From Aureispira sp. CCB-E (GTDB lineage: Bacteria; Bacteroidota; Bacteroidia; Chitinophagales; Saprospiraceae), in assembly GCF_031326345.1 (NCBI RefSeq), contig NZ_CP133671.1, positions 5,022,001 to 5,086,000 on the forward strand: 64,000 nt of DNA. The letters are read 5' to 3'. The notes under the pieces are model-generated. The model did no database searches, was not told where the DNA came from, and saw nothing but the letters and a program-made list of their open reading frames with translations. The position numbers and the translations under genes were made by a program. The first letter of the stretch is position 1. Each line of letters begins with the position of its first letter. Below are positions 1 to 8,342 of the stretch, piece by piece.

Positions 1-654
1 CAGTTTATAAAAAAAGGCGATTTGTGTTTTGATGTAGGTGCTAATGTAGGAAGTCGTACGCATACTTTTTCAACTTTGGGCGCAAAAGTAGTTGCCATAG
101 AACCCACTCAAAATTGTTGTCAAATCCTAGAAAAAAAATTTGGTAATCATCCACTCGTTGACATACTTCCACTAGCTTTAGGTGCCCAAGCGGGAGAAGG
201 CACGCTGCACTTAGCCAATTATCACGAAGTTTCAACACTTAGCACTTTGTTTATTGAGCAATATAGTCATCAAGAAAAGCATCCTATTGTATGGGACAAA
301 ACAATAATAATTCCATTGTCAACCTTGGATCAACTTATTCAAAAATATGGATGCCCTCAATTTTGCAAAATTGATGTAGAAGGTTATGAAACAGAAGTGC
401 TAAAAGGCTTGTCTCAACCGATTCCCTACCTTTCATTTGAATATAATAACCGTCTACAAAACAAGGCACTAGAATGTCTTAAAATTTTGTCTAAATTTTC
501 TAATTTGGAATACAACTTCTCCCCTTATGAATCCATGCAACTATACTTAAAAAAGTGGCTGCCCCAAAACGATTTTTATCAATACATTCAAACATTACCT
601 AAGCATATACTCACTGGAGATATTTATGTACATTGGAATCCAATAGAACGGTAA
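1..654 (+). CDS. FkbM-family SAM-dependent methyltransferase, 5'-truncated by window edge
   Basis: The reading frame is open back to base 1 and the first in-window start-like codon is only a TTG at 22, so the true start lies outside the window. The visible part carries the SAM-binding motif FDVGANVG close to its beginning and the FkbM hallmark KIDVEGYE near the middle, followed by LKGL. FkbM proteins methylate hydroxyl groups of sugars or secondary metabolites, and in Bacteroidota they often sit with glycan or glycosyltransferase genes; the neighbour to the left is not visible. No signal peptide can be judged. Family assignment is confident; the substrate is unknown. Confidence 0.85.
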   Translation, partial: QFIKKGDLCFDVGANVGSRTHTFSTLGAKVVAIEPTQNCCQILEKKFGNHPLVDILPLALGAQAGEGTLHLANYHEVSTLSTLFIEQYSHQEKHPIVWDKTIIIPLSTLDQLIQKYGCPQFCKIDVEGYETEVLKGLSQPIPYLSFEYNNRLQNKALECLKILSKFSNLEYNFSPYESMQLYLKKWLPQNDFYQYIQTLPKHILTGDIYVHWNPIER

Positions 655-732
655 ATTCATCAAAATATGATTCCCTATAGCCTCCTAGTAGACTGCCTAG
701 CAATTATCTCATAATTTTTAACACCATACCAA

Positions 733-1626
733 CTATCGAATCACGCCAACTGGTATTTGATGTTTTTTGATACCGCTTGCTTGTACAAAGTGAATCTTTT
801 GCTTCGGGAAAACAGCTTCTGCTCCCATATCAATCCACTTAGCTGCGCCACTTTCTGTTGTGTTGTGAATTACAACATTGGGGGATGAAACGACAGAAAA
901 TGGCAGCCAATCTTCCAAATTTATTTTATCATCAACAACCAATCCCTTAATTGCCCAAAAAGGAACATACTCCCCCTCTTGGTAAGTTCCTAAGTCGTAA
1001 TTTCTAAATAACAACGAACTGCCTGCCTCAATATAAAAAGCTCGAAAGCTTTGCGCCTCTTTTCCATGGTAAATTAATTCAATTAGCTTGCTATTTGCAG
1101 AACCGTATTGCTTGACCAAAAAAGGAGGGCTAGCTTCTGGATTGGCATAAAACTGTCCATCACTAGGCATTGTTTTTTCACCCGAAACGGGCATTAGATA
1201 CCACATGGCATATTGATGATTATTTTTAATCATCAATTTCACTTTTTGACCTTGCACAGGCATTTTGGAAACCTCTTTTTCTATGATATTGTGATAAGAA
1301 ATAATAGAAGTACCTTCCATCTTATCTTCCAACTGAATAGTAGTCCCCCCACTATTGGCATTGACTTCGCCAGAAGTCTTTCCTTTATTACTTTGCACAA
1401 TACTCTCTTCCTCTGAATAAGCTGGTTTTTCAGTTGTTTCATCTGTTTTTAAATGCTCTGGTTCTTCTTCAACAGCATCTTCAACTTTAGGAGTAGTTTT
1501 AGGCAAAGCCCTCCCCTTGTTCTCTTGTTGTGGAATGGTCTCTTGTTTGAATGAATCTGACTGACTTGCACAAGACCACAATTGTACAATACATATTAAG
1601 CACAGACTAGGAATATATGATTTCAT
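733..1626 (-). CDS. Hypothetical lipoprotein with low-complexity linker
   Basis: I start at the ATG at 1626 rather than at a TTG 33 bases further up, because the ATG gives a clean lipoprotein signal: a short basic start, a hydrophobic run and the lipobox VQLWSC about 18 residues in. After the cysteine comes a Glu/Lys/Thr/Pro-rich, probably disordered stretch of about 80 residues. The C-terminal two thirds looks folded (it contains YAMWYLMPVSG and FWAIKGLVVDD) but matches no family I know. It is the last gene of a minus-strand run with two small membrane proteins and era, with a gap of about 33 bases to the gene before it. Probably exposed in the periplasm or on the outer membrane; function unknown. 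Confidence 0.7.
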   Translation of the reverse strand: MKSYIPSLCLICIVQLWSCASQSDSFKQETIPQQENKGRALPKTTPKVEDAVEEEPEHLKTDETTEKPAYSEEESIVQSNKGKTSGEVNANSGGTTIQLEDKMEGTSIISYHNIIEKEVSKMPVQGQKVKLMIKNNHQYAMWYLMPVSGEKTMPSDGQFYANPEASPPFLVKQYGSANSKLIELIYHGKEAQSFRAFYIEAGSSLLFRNYDLGTYQEGEYVPFWAIKGLVVDDKINLEDWLPFSVVSSPNVVIHNTTESGAAKWIDMGAEAVFPKQKIHFVQASGIKKHQIPVGVIR

Positions 1627-1659
1627 AGTGGGGAACGTTAGTAAGAACGACTTCTTCAA

Positions 1660-2019
1660 TTAAAAAATAGGCGGAGGAAGATGTCTAGAAAATTCCCATC
1701 CACCTTTATCAGCAGCCTCTTTGATACTCCATGCCGTGTCAATCAAAGCAGCTTCTTCTGCTTCGTTTCGCCCTACAAATGGTGGTAAAACCAAAATAAA
1801 ATCTGCGGCCATTTTTAAGTTCATTGTTTCAATCAATTGCATTGCCTTTTGTACAGCATCTGCTATATCTTGGCAGTTTGCAATTGTAAAATCACCTTTG
1901 GATAACAGTCCTCCATTAGTAGTATGTACTCCTAATCGGACTTGAAAAGGTGGTTGAACTCCTGGTGGCATCAAAAATAAAATTGATTGAGCCGTTATGT
2001 CAAATTGATCGGTTGGCAT
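1660..2019 (-). CDS. Hypothetical protein (119 aa)
   Basis: A small soluble protein starting at an ATG, with no signal peptide or membrane segment. It has a mixed alpha/beta pattern with FILVLPPFVGRNE in the middle and a proline-rich end (LPPPIF). I do not recognise the family. It lies 32 bases after a small membrane-protein gene and about 33 before a lipoprotein gene on the same strand, so it is probably part of the same transcript downstream of era. Real coding is supported by the close packing of the operon and the lack of a competing frame. Confidence 0.65.
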   Translation of the reverse strand: MPTDQFDITAQSILFLMPPGVQPPFQVRLGVHTTNGGLLSKGDFTIANCQDIADAVQKAMQLIETMNLKMAADFILVLPPFVGRNEAEEAALIDTAWSIKEAADKGGWEFSRHLPPPIF

Positions 2020-2051
2020 TATTGAGAGATATTTATTTTTCGTCTATAAAT

Positions 2052-2387
2052 TTAAGCTTTCTTTTGGGCTTTTGCAAGTCCTACTGTCAGTACGATAATT
2101 AGAACAATTACAACCAAAACAACAGCTAATTGTCCGATGAAATTCCATGCTAGATAAGCAACATCCGTACAGAAAGTTAGAATTAAACCAATCCAAAACA
2201 TCGTTGCTATCATTCCAAAGATTCCATAAAAAGAACCAATAATTACTAATAACAACTCATTTGCCCAATTCTTCCCTTCTTTTTCTAACTGATATACTTT
2301 GGGCAAGGCCTGATATAGCAAGACAAGCAACGCAATGGATATTCCTATCAAATAAATTTTACTCGCTACCAAGAAAAAAGAAAGCAT
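2052..2387 (-). CDS. Small membrane protein, about three TM segments
   Basis: This 111-residue protein is almost all hydrophobic: a segment at about 5-27, one at about 47-72 and one at about 80-106, ending in a short basic tail (KAQKKA). It begins 11 bases after the next membrane-protein gene stops, which points to co-transcription. No catalytic motif is visible and I do not recognise the family. It may form a pair with the 131-residue membrane protein just upstream, which has a similar size and layout. Confidence 0.7.
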   Translation of the reverse strand: MLSFFLVASKIYLIGISIALLVLLYQALPKVYQLEKEGKNWANELLLVIIGSFYGIFGMIATMFWIGLILTFCTDVAYLAWNFIGQLAVVLVVIVLIIVLTVGLAKAQKKA

Positions 2388-2398
2388 ATATATTGTTT

Positions 2399-2794
2399 TT
2401 AAGTCATTCTATCGTCATGGTCTAGTACATCCACCCCATTATTCGGCGCTTGTATTTTCGTTATTTTCGCCAACAAGAGCGTTCCTGTTAATACCAAAAA
2501 GGAAAGAAAACCAGCAGCAAACAAAGCAATAAAAATAGCATACGTTACATTTTTCAACCATTGCGAGCTATACCCCAATTGGTGTTCTCCCCATATCATT
2601 CCTCCTAGTATAAGTAATATTTTGATAACACGAAAACCAAGAAGCATGGACAAATCCCCATACATTTCAGTTCCTTTCTTAGTCTTAGAATCCTCGTATA
2701 AGCTAGGAATAGAACGGATAGCCTTGCCTAAAATCCAAGTTGCGACAACCATTCCTGATGCAATTGCAGGCAATGTTAGTTCTTCTGTCATCAT
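2399..2794 (-). CDS. Small membrane protein (131 aa)
   Basis: Hydrophobic protein with probable membrane segments near residues 10-25, 50-68 and 84-112 and a soluble acidic tail ending in DHDDRMT. Two ATGs sit back to back at the start (2792-2794 and 2789-2791), and either could be used. It lies 49 bases downstream of era and 11 bases upstream of another small membrane-protein gene. I do not recognise the family; a role in the envelope is only an inference from hydrophobicity. Confidence 0.65.
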   Translation of the reverse strand: MMTEELTLPAIASGMVVATWILGKAIRSIPSLYEDSKTKKGTEMYGDLSMLLGFRVIKILLILGGMIWGEHQLGYSSQWLKNVTYAIFIALFAAGFLSFLVLTGTLLLAKITKIQAPNNGVDVLDHDDRMT

Positions 2795-2843
2795 AGAGAA
2801 GTCATTAGAATAAGACTAGAATACCAATTATTATCCAATGGTT

Positions 2844-3746
2844 TTATTCTTTATACCCAAAGCTTTTCAGCATCTTATCGTCATTTCTCCAATTGTCCTT
2901 AACTTTCACAAAAAGTTCTAAGTAAATCTTTTTCTCTAAGAATTTTTCAATAGCATAACGAGCATCAATTCCCACTTTCTTAATAGCAGCTCCTTTTTTT
3001 CCTATGATAATATTTTTCTGACTCGCACGAGCAACAAAAATAGTGGCATGAATTCGAACCAAATTCTTCTTAGGATCAGGATCTTCCTTAAAAGCATCTA
3101 CAACTACTTCACAAGAGTATGGGATTTCTTGATAATAATTCATCAAGATTTTTTCTCGAATAATTTCAGATACAAAAAAACGTTCTGGGCGATCCGTAAA
3201 CTGATCTTTGGGATAATAAACAGGACCAATCGGAAGATTATCTAAAATACATTCTAATAAAACATCTGTTCCCTTATTTTGCAAAGCCGAAATAGGAATA
3301 ATTTCCTGAAAATCAGCCTTGTCTTTCCATTCCAATACTTTGTTCAACAAAACACCTTCGTCTACCAAATCTTTTTTATTCAAAACTAAGAATAAAGGTA
3401 CCTCTACCCCCTGCAATTTTTTAAACAATGGGTTGTCATTATCATACGTTTCGGTTACGTCTACCACCAAAACCATAATATCACCATCTTTGAATGAACC
3501 TGAGACAAACTTATTCATGCTCTCCTGCATTTCATAAGATGGGTCCTTAATAAATCCTGGCGTATCAGAAAATACAATTTGATAATCCTCGTCGCTAACA
3601 ATACCAATAATACGATGTCTTGTCGTTTGTGGCTTATTCGTAATAATAGACATACGCTCTCCTACCAACGCATTCATCAAAGTCGATTTTCCAACATTTG
3701 GACGACCGATAATATTTACAAAACCTGAACGATGTGGTTTCTTCAT
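2844..3746 (-). CDS. era: GTPase Era
   Basis: Era is an essential GTPase that binds the 3' end of 16S rRNA and helps mature the 30S subunit. The sequence shows the full family layout in 300 residues, the usual length: P-loop GRPNVGKST at 14-22, switch II DTPGF at 61-65, the guanine-specifying NKKD near 124, the SAL motif, and a C-terminal KH domain with the loop GKKGAAIKKVG. It acts in the cytoplasm or at the inner membrane. It heads a minus-strand run that continues into two small membrane proteins, a hypothetical protein and a lipoprotein. Confidence 0.97.
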   Translation of the reverse strand: MKKPHRSGFVNIIGRPNVGKSTLMNALVGERMSIITNKPQTTRHRIIGIVSDEDYQIVFSDTPGFIKDPSYEMQESMNKFVSGSFKDGDIMVLVVDVTETYDNDNPLFKKLQGVEVPLFLVLNKKDLVDEGVLLNKVLEWKDKADFQEIIPISALQNKGTDVLLECILDNLPIGPVYYPKDQFTDRPERFFVSEIIREKILMNYYQEIPYSCEVVVDAFKEDPDPKKNLVRIHATIFVARASQKNIIIGKKGAAIKKVGIDARYAIEKFLEKKIYLELFVKVKDNWRNDDKMLKSFGYKE

Positions 3747-3849
3747 GTTTCTTTCTTTAACGTTTTAAATCCTTTTGTTTAACAAGTGGTGCATCATAAC
3801 AACACCAAACTCTCTATAAAATAAAAATACCAATAGTCTATCATATCGA

Positions 3850-4242
3850 TTATCTGTATCGGCCTCTATATTTAGGCTTTTTCTGTTCTCCAAAGAAAGC
3901 ATCTCGTGCATATTTCCCCGTTAACATTCCCAGCCCAGCTAACAAAGCACCAATGGCAACCGTTGGCAAAAAAGGATTGAATTTTAGTACTTCTGTCATC
4001 ATACCTGACAACTGCCCCCCATTGGCATTATCTAAATAATAGGTATATAAACCAAAAAACAAGGCACCGCCTAACAAACCACTCAAAAAGCTCAATCCAC
4101 CTTGAATTTGAACTATAAAACCAGTCACAGCAGCAACCACTACAATGCCCCACCACCCAATAAAGGTACCGAAATACCCTAATACAAAAATAGCCAATGT
4201 GGCTCCTAAAAATTTAATCATTTTATTTCTTTTAACAGTCAT
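3850..4242 (-). CDS. Hypothetical glycine-rich membrane protein (130 aa)
   Basis: The protein has several hydrophobic stretches rich in glycine (about 10-28, 30-42, 50-70 and 93-112) and a strongly basic C-terminal tail (KKPKYRGRYR) that would stay in the cytoplasm by the positive-inside rule. It starts at an ATG at 4242; a second ATG seven codons in is an alternative. It sits alone between the NADAR gene and era, with about 95-100 bases on each side. I do not recognise a family. Confidence 0.65.
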   Translation of the reverse strand: MTVKRNKMIKFLGATLAIFVLGYFGTFIGWWGIVVVAAVTGFIVQIQGGLSFLSGLLGGALFFGLYTYYLDNANGGQLSGMMTEVLKFNPFLPTVAIGALLAGLGMLTGKYARDAFFGEQKKPKYRGRYR

Positions 4243-4337
4243 CTACTAATCCCCCTCTAAGACTCAGACACCACTCCTTAAAATAACTTAGCGTTATGAC
4301 CTTTTCTCAATCTTATTTGACAAAGAGCATTTCCTAT

Positions 4338-4901
4338 TTATCGATTTTCAGCCAATACATCTCTTGCCTCCATCAATGCGAAACCTAATAAGTTTCTCCC
4401 TTGCCAAAAAGCAGGTTGTGCGGCATGTTCGTGGTCTTTAGCCAATCCTATTCCCCAAATTTTATCCAAGGGACTGGCTTCTACCAAAACACGATTGTTG
4501 GTATTCAACAAATACTCTTTTAATGGCGGATTTTGTCCAAATTTGTGAATAGAACCTTGTTTAACAATTTCAAATGCATTGGCTTCCCATTTTTCAGTAT
4601 CAAAATTATGTACCAAACGACCTAATTTTTTGGCTTTGGCAGCCGAATTACTTGCTAAAATGCGTTCAACCATTTCTGGATCATCGAATAGACGCGCTTT
4701 TTCTGCCATCATCCAATGCTCGGCGGTTTGGTAGCGAATGCCATCGACCACAAAGGAACAATCTTGATCAAACCATTGACTCATACAAGTAGCCCCAATC
4801 GTTCCGTCTTTTTGAGGTTGATGCCCCCAAAAAAACAAATATTTAATGCGATTTTCTTCTTCGACTTTCTCCAAAAGCCATTTTATAGTATATTTCATCA
4901 T
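4338..4901 (-). CDS. ybiA: NADAR-family N-glycosidase (YbiA-like)
   Basis: NADAR (DUF1768) proteins cleave N-glycosidic bonds; E. coli YbiA acts on early riboflavin-pathway intermediates, and related proteins act on ADP-ribosylated substrates. The 187-residue length is typical. Family marks are FWGHQP early, SQWF, the stretch TAEHWMMAEKARLF, and the C-terminal ASPLDKIWGIGL before a tryptophan-containing end (FWQGRNLLG). Two adjacent ATGs lie at the start. It is a single gene with non-coding DNA upstream, so the context adds little. The family call is firm; whether this copy acts on a riboflavin intermediate or on ADP-ribose is not decided by sequence alone. Confidence 0.88.
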   Translation of the reverse strand: MMKYTIKWLLEKVEEENRIKYLFFWGHQPQKDGTIGATCMSQWFDQDCSFVVDGIRYQTAEHWMMAEKARLFDDPEMVERILASNSAAKAKKLGRLVHNFDTEKWEANAFEIVKQGSIHKFGQNPPLKEYLLNTNNRVLVEASPLDKIWGIGLAKDHEHAAQPAFWQGRNLLGFALMEARDVLAENR

Positions 4902-5259
4902 AGAGCAAATTTAAAGTTTAAGTCAGATTTTTTCTTTAATACTTCATGGATTTTTTCGTTTTTTTATAAAAACCACAAAAAGCATCTTTACATCCGTTTA
5001 CGCTAAGAGCACTTATTAATTGACTACCAATCACTTACCCTTTTAACAATAAAAAACACCTTACTAACAATCAAGCTAATGCGATTTTCAAACGAAATAA
5101 TGTTCTTATAAAACAACATCTATTTTTCGACTTAACTCATAATATTATCAAAAACTGCGTACTTTGAGCAAACATATATCTTTGTTTAGAATAGACCATT
5201 GTCTGTAAAGGTACTTTGATTTGACCAATAAAGATAAGATTTAAAATACAAAATTATCC
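4902..5259. other. Divergent intergenic region
   Basis: This AT-rich stretch lies between the minus-strand NADAR gene and the plus-strand Maf gene and must hold both promoters. I see no convincing gene, strong hairpin or repeat in it. Confidence 0.6.
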
Positions 5260-5832
5260 ATGCAAAAAATAAAACCAAGCATATTATTAGCCAGCAAGTC
5301 ACCAAGAAGGAAGCAACTATTAACAGAACTCGGGTTTGAATTTGAGGTTGTCTTACAAGATATAGTGGAAGATTTTCCTGAAGAATTGCAAAAAAAAGAA
5401 GTTCCTGCGTTTTTAGCACAACAAAAAGCCAATGCTGTCCGAACACATCTAACAAATGGGAAAGTAATCTTGGCTTCCGACACCATTGTATTGTTGGAGG
5501 ATACTATTTATCACAAACCGAAAGATTACGAAGATGCTGTTCGTATTTTAACAGCTTTGTCTGGAAAAGTGCATCAAGTCATTACAGGCGTATGTCTATT
5601 GAGCTTGGATAAAGAGGTCGTCTTTTCAGATGTTGCTAATGTACATTTTGCGCCACTTTCTCGCAAGGAAATTGATTACTATATTCACAACTACCAACCT
5701 TATGATAAGGCAGGAGCTTATGCCATTCAAGAGTGGATTGGGCTCGCCAAAATTATCAAAATTGATGGCGCTTACAATAGTATTGTTGGACTACCAACAC
5801 AAAAGGTTTACGAAGCTTTGATGAGCTTTTAA
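5260..5832 (+). CDS. maf: Maf-like nucleoside triphosphate pyrophosphatase
   Basis: Maf proteins hydrolyse non-canonical or modified nucleoside triphosphates (dTTP, UTP, m5UTP and the like) to monophosphates, cleaning the nucleotide pool. The 190-residue length fits. The N-terminal signature LLASKSPRRKQLL begins at residue 9, followed by a conserved acidic motif ASDTIV near 69-74, the KPKDYEDA stretch and the late YDKAGAYAIQ motif that holds the catalytic Asp and the uracil/thymine-reading Gln. It begins with an ATG and stands alone on the plus strand. Confidence 0.95.
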   Translation: MQKIKPSILLASKSPRRKQLLTELGFEFEVVLQDIVEDFPEELQKKEVPAFLAQQKANAVRTHLTNGKVILASDTIVLLEDTIYHKPKDYEDAVRILTALSGKVHQVITGVCLLSLDKEVVFSDVANVHFAPLSRKEIDYYIHNYQPYDKAGAYAIQEWIGLAKIIKIDGAYNSIVGLPTQKVYEALMSF

Positions 5833-6166
5833 GATAAAAAAATAAGCTAATGCAATTTTAAACAAAGTAACGTTTTGTACAATAAGTAATCGTTCAGAAA
5901 AAACTATATAAAAACAACCTTCTTTTTGCGCTACTCTTCATCGAAACATCTTGCTTTAGCCCGCTACCACGCAGTAGCACCGCAGGTAAATCTGCACTTT
6001 TTCTCTTTGACTAGCACTAAAAATAAGTCTATTTTTTTAGCTATATTTTTTTCTGCCCACTTACTTATTTGTTAAAACTTACCATCTATCACAACCTTTT
6101 CAAGACTTTTGGCATTTCCATACTATTAATATATATAATTAATCACACAAAACGATACAAAATAGT
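5833..6166. other. Intergenic region with one dispersed-repeat fragment
   Basis: AT-rich DNA between Maf and the SDR gene. It holds one short copy of the dispersed repeat (5966-5985, listed separately). Otherwise I see no gene or strong hairpin. The SDR promoter must lie near its end, which contains an alternating AT tract at about 6129-6142. Confidence 0.55.
5966..5985 (-). repeat. Dispersed palindromic repeat, partial copy a
   Basis: The bases ACCACGCAGTAGCACCGCAG match, with one change, the right arm of the complete palindromic copy at 58941-59001. The same core occurs at 35264, 45079, 56473, 57561 and 58506, always between genes. Confidence 0.55.
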
Positions 6167-6877
6167 ATGAATTTAAAAGATGCAAAAGTCCTTTTAACAG
6201 GAGGCAGTTCAGGACTAGGAAAAGCAATGGCAGAAGTTTTGACAGAAGCAGGTGCTAAGGTGTTGATTACAGGACGTAATGCAGAAAAAGTAAACAAAGT
6301 AGCCAACAATATTGGCTGTTTGGGGCTCGCTTTTGACATCGCTAATTACGAAATATTGCCCAGCAAAACAGAAGAGGCTATTGCAAAGTTAGGAGGAATT
6401 GATGTGCTTATCAACAACGCTGGTATTGGTGAGTTTCCCGCTTTGGGAGAAATTAAATTAGAGCATTTTGAACGTGTGTTTTCTACCAATGTTTTTGGAT
6501 TAACGTTATTAACACAAGAGGTATTGCCACATTTCAAAAAACAAGGTAGTGGTCACATTATCAACATTGCTTCTACTGCCGCTCTAAAAGGTTTTGCTAG
6601 AGGTTCTATTTATGCTGCATCTAAATTTGCATTGCGTGCACTAACACAATGCTGGCAAGCAGAACTACGCCCTTTAAACATTCGTGTACTCCAAGTAAAT
6701 CCTAGTGAAGTACCAACGGCATTTAACAATCCAGATCGAGAAGAAAAACCAACGGTAGAACATAAATTAACACCGACAGAAATCGCTCATAGTATCAAAT
6801 CTATTTTGGAAATGGACGACCGTGGTATGATTCCTGAATTGTCTGTTTGGGCAACCAACCCTTGGGCTGCTCAATAA
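6167..6877 (+). CDS. SDR-family NAD(P)-dependent oxidoreductase
   Basis: A classical short-chain dehydrogenase/reductase of 236 residues. The cofactor motif TGGSSGLG is at 11-18, NNAG at 83-86, the catalytic Ser at 136 and the YxxxK pair at Y149/K153 (IYAASKFA). This is the FabG/sepiapterin-reductase-like group of soluble cytoplasmic enzymes, which reduce a carbonyl using NAD(P)H. The substrate cannot be read from sequence; the neighbours (Maf and kynureninase) give no clear pathway link. The gene starts at an ATG and is followed by a hairpin terminator at 6952-6975. Confidence 0.92.
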   Translation: MNLKDAKVLLTGGSSGLGKAMAEVLTEAGAKVLITGRNAEKVNKVANNIGCLGLAFDIANYEILPSKTEEAIAKLGGIDVLINNAGIGEFPALGEIKLEHFERVFSTNVFGLTLLTQEVLPHFKKQGSGHIINIASTAALKGFARGSIYAASKFALRALTQCWQAELRPLNIRVLQVNPSEVPTAFNNPDREEKPTVEHKLTPTEIAHSIKSILEMDDRGMIPELSVWATNPWAAQ

Positions 6878-6951
6878 TCTTCTTTTATATTTTTTGATTT
6901 CTTGTCTTTAAATCACTTGGGATTTTATCAAAAAATATTCATTTTTGCACC

Positions 6952-6975
6952 ACTGCGCCTTCAATTAGGCGCAGT
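6952..6975 (+). terminator. Hairpin terminator after the SDR gene
   Basis: A perfect 9-bp stem, ACTGCGCCT paired with AGGCGCAGT around a six-base loop, is followed by a short T run. It lies about 75 bases after the SDR stop and before kynU. Confidence 0.7.
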
Positions 6976-7042
6976 TTTGTGCATTAACCGAACATACCTC
7001 TATTGGTAATTGTACATGCTCTTGTCGTAACTATTAATATTA

Positions 7043-8335
7043 ATGGAAACCATGAAAATAACATCATTTGAAACTAGTATAGATTTTGCTCTACAGATGG
7101 ATGAGCAAGATTCTCTAAAAAAATATAGAGATCAATTTTATATTCCCCAACATAATGACGGAACAGAAAGTCTTTATTTCTGTGGCAATTCTTTAGGTTT
7201 GCAGCCGAAAAATGTAGAAAAATATTTGCAACAAGAGTTAAACGACTGGAAAAAATATGGTGTCGAAGGGCACTTTCATGCCAAAAATGCATGGATGCCT
7301 TACCACGAGTTTTTTAGTGAAAAACTATCTAAAATAGTCGGGGCAAAAGAAAAGGAAGTTGTGGTCATGAATACATTGACCACCAATCTACATCTTATGA
7401 TGGTCTCGTTCTACCGCCCTACCCAACAACGTTATAAAATCATAATTGAAAAGGCAGCATTTCCTTCTGATAAATACGCCGTGGACTCTCAAATTCGTTT
7501 TCATGGTTATGATCCTTCTGAGAGTTTGATTCAACTAACACCCAGAGAGGGCGAAGAAACCTTGCGTATTGAAGACATTGAGGCTGTTATCAAAGAAAAT
7601 GGGGATACACTAGCATTGGTTATGATTGGAGGTGTCAACTATTATACAGGGCAGTTCTTTGACTTAAAACGCATTACTAATGCAGGACATGCCGTAGGAG
7701 CTTTGGTTGGTTTTGACTTGGCGCATGCTGTTGGTAATGTTGATTTGGACCTACATGATTGGAACATAGATTTTGCAGTTTGGTGCCATTACAAATACTT
7801 GAATAGTGGTCCAGGTGCTATTGCGGGAGCTTTTGTGCATGAAAAGCACTTAAACGATCCTAACATCCCTAGATTTGAAGGTTGGTGGGGACACGATAAG
7901 AATACTCGATTTTTGATGGGCGACCAGTTTCACCCTATGCCTTCAGCAGAAGCTTGGCAATTGAGTAATGCACCTGTATTTTCTATGACCCCTTTATTAG
8001 CTTCCTTAGAATTATTTGATGAGGTAGGCATGTCTAGGCTACGAGAAAAAAGCACCTTCTTAACAGCCTATATGGAATTTATGCTCTTGAATATTAATAC
8101 CGATAGAATTAGCATTATCACCCCACAATCTCCCAAAGATAGAGGCTGTCAACTATCTATCAAAGTTGAAAATGGCAACAAAGCATTTTTTGAAGCCATT
8201 ACAGCTAAAGGAGTTATTGCAGATTGGAGAGAACCAGATGTTATTAGAGTAGCCCCTGTGCCTCTTTACAACAGCTTTTTAGATGTTTATAACTTTATAC
8301 AAGTAATGCGCACATGTCTCAGAGAATCTAAATAA
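7043..8335 (+). CDS. kynU: Kynureninase
   Basis: Kynureninase is a PLP-dependent fold-type I enzyme (class V aminotransferase-like) that cleaves kynurenine to anthranilate and alanine, or 3-hydroxykynurenine to 3-hydroxyanthranilate, in tryptophan breakdown or de novo NAD synthesis. The 430-residue length fits. The early YFCGNSLGLQP, the PLP-binding aspartate in GFDLAHAVGN (D225) and the Schiff-base lysine in WCHYKYLNSG (K251) are all present. No other kyn gene lies in the window. It is followed after 7 bases by an uncharacterised gene and then lpxB, so it is the first gene of a tight three-gene unit. Confidence 0.95.
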   Translation: METMKITSFETSIDFALQMDEQDSLKKYRDQFYIPQHNDGTESLYFCGNSLGLQPKNVEKYLQQELNDWKKYGVEGHFHAKNAWMPYHEFFSEKLSKIVGAKEKEVVVMNTLTTNLHLMMVSFYRPTQQRYKIIIEKAAFPSDKYAVDSQIRFHGYDPSESLIQLTPREGEETLRIEDIEAVIKENGDTLALVMIGGVNYYTGQFFDLKRITNAGHAVGALVGFDLAHAVGNVDLDLHDWNIDFAVWCHYKYLNSGPGAIAGAFVHEKHLNDPNIPRFEGWWGHDKNTRFLMGDQFHPMPSAEAWQLSNAPVFSMTPLLASLELFDEVGMSRLREKSTFLTAYMEFMLLNINTDRISIITPQSPKDRGCQLSIKVENGNKAFFEAITAKGVIADWREPDVIRVAPVPLYNSFLDVYNFIQVMRTCLRESK

Positions 8336-8342
8336 TAAGTGG

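Noticed and set aside
733-1659. Longer version of the lipoprotein gene starting at 1659
   Set aside because: The start would be a TTG, and the ATG at 1626 gives a proper lipoprotein signal.
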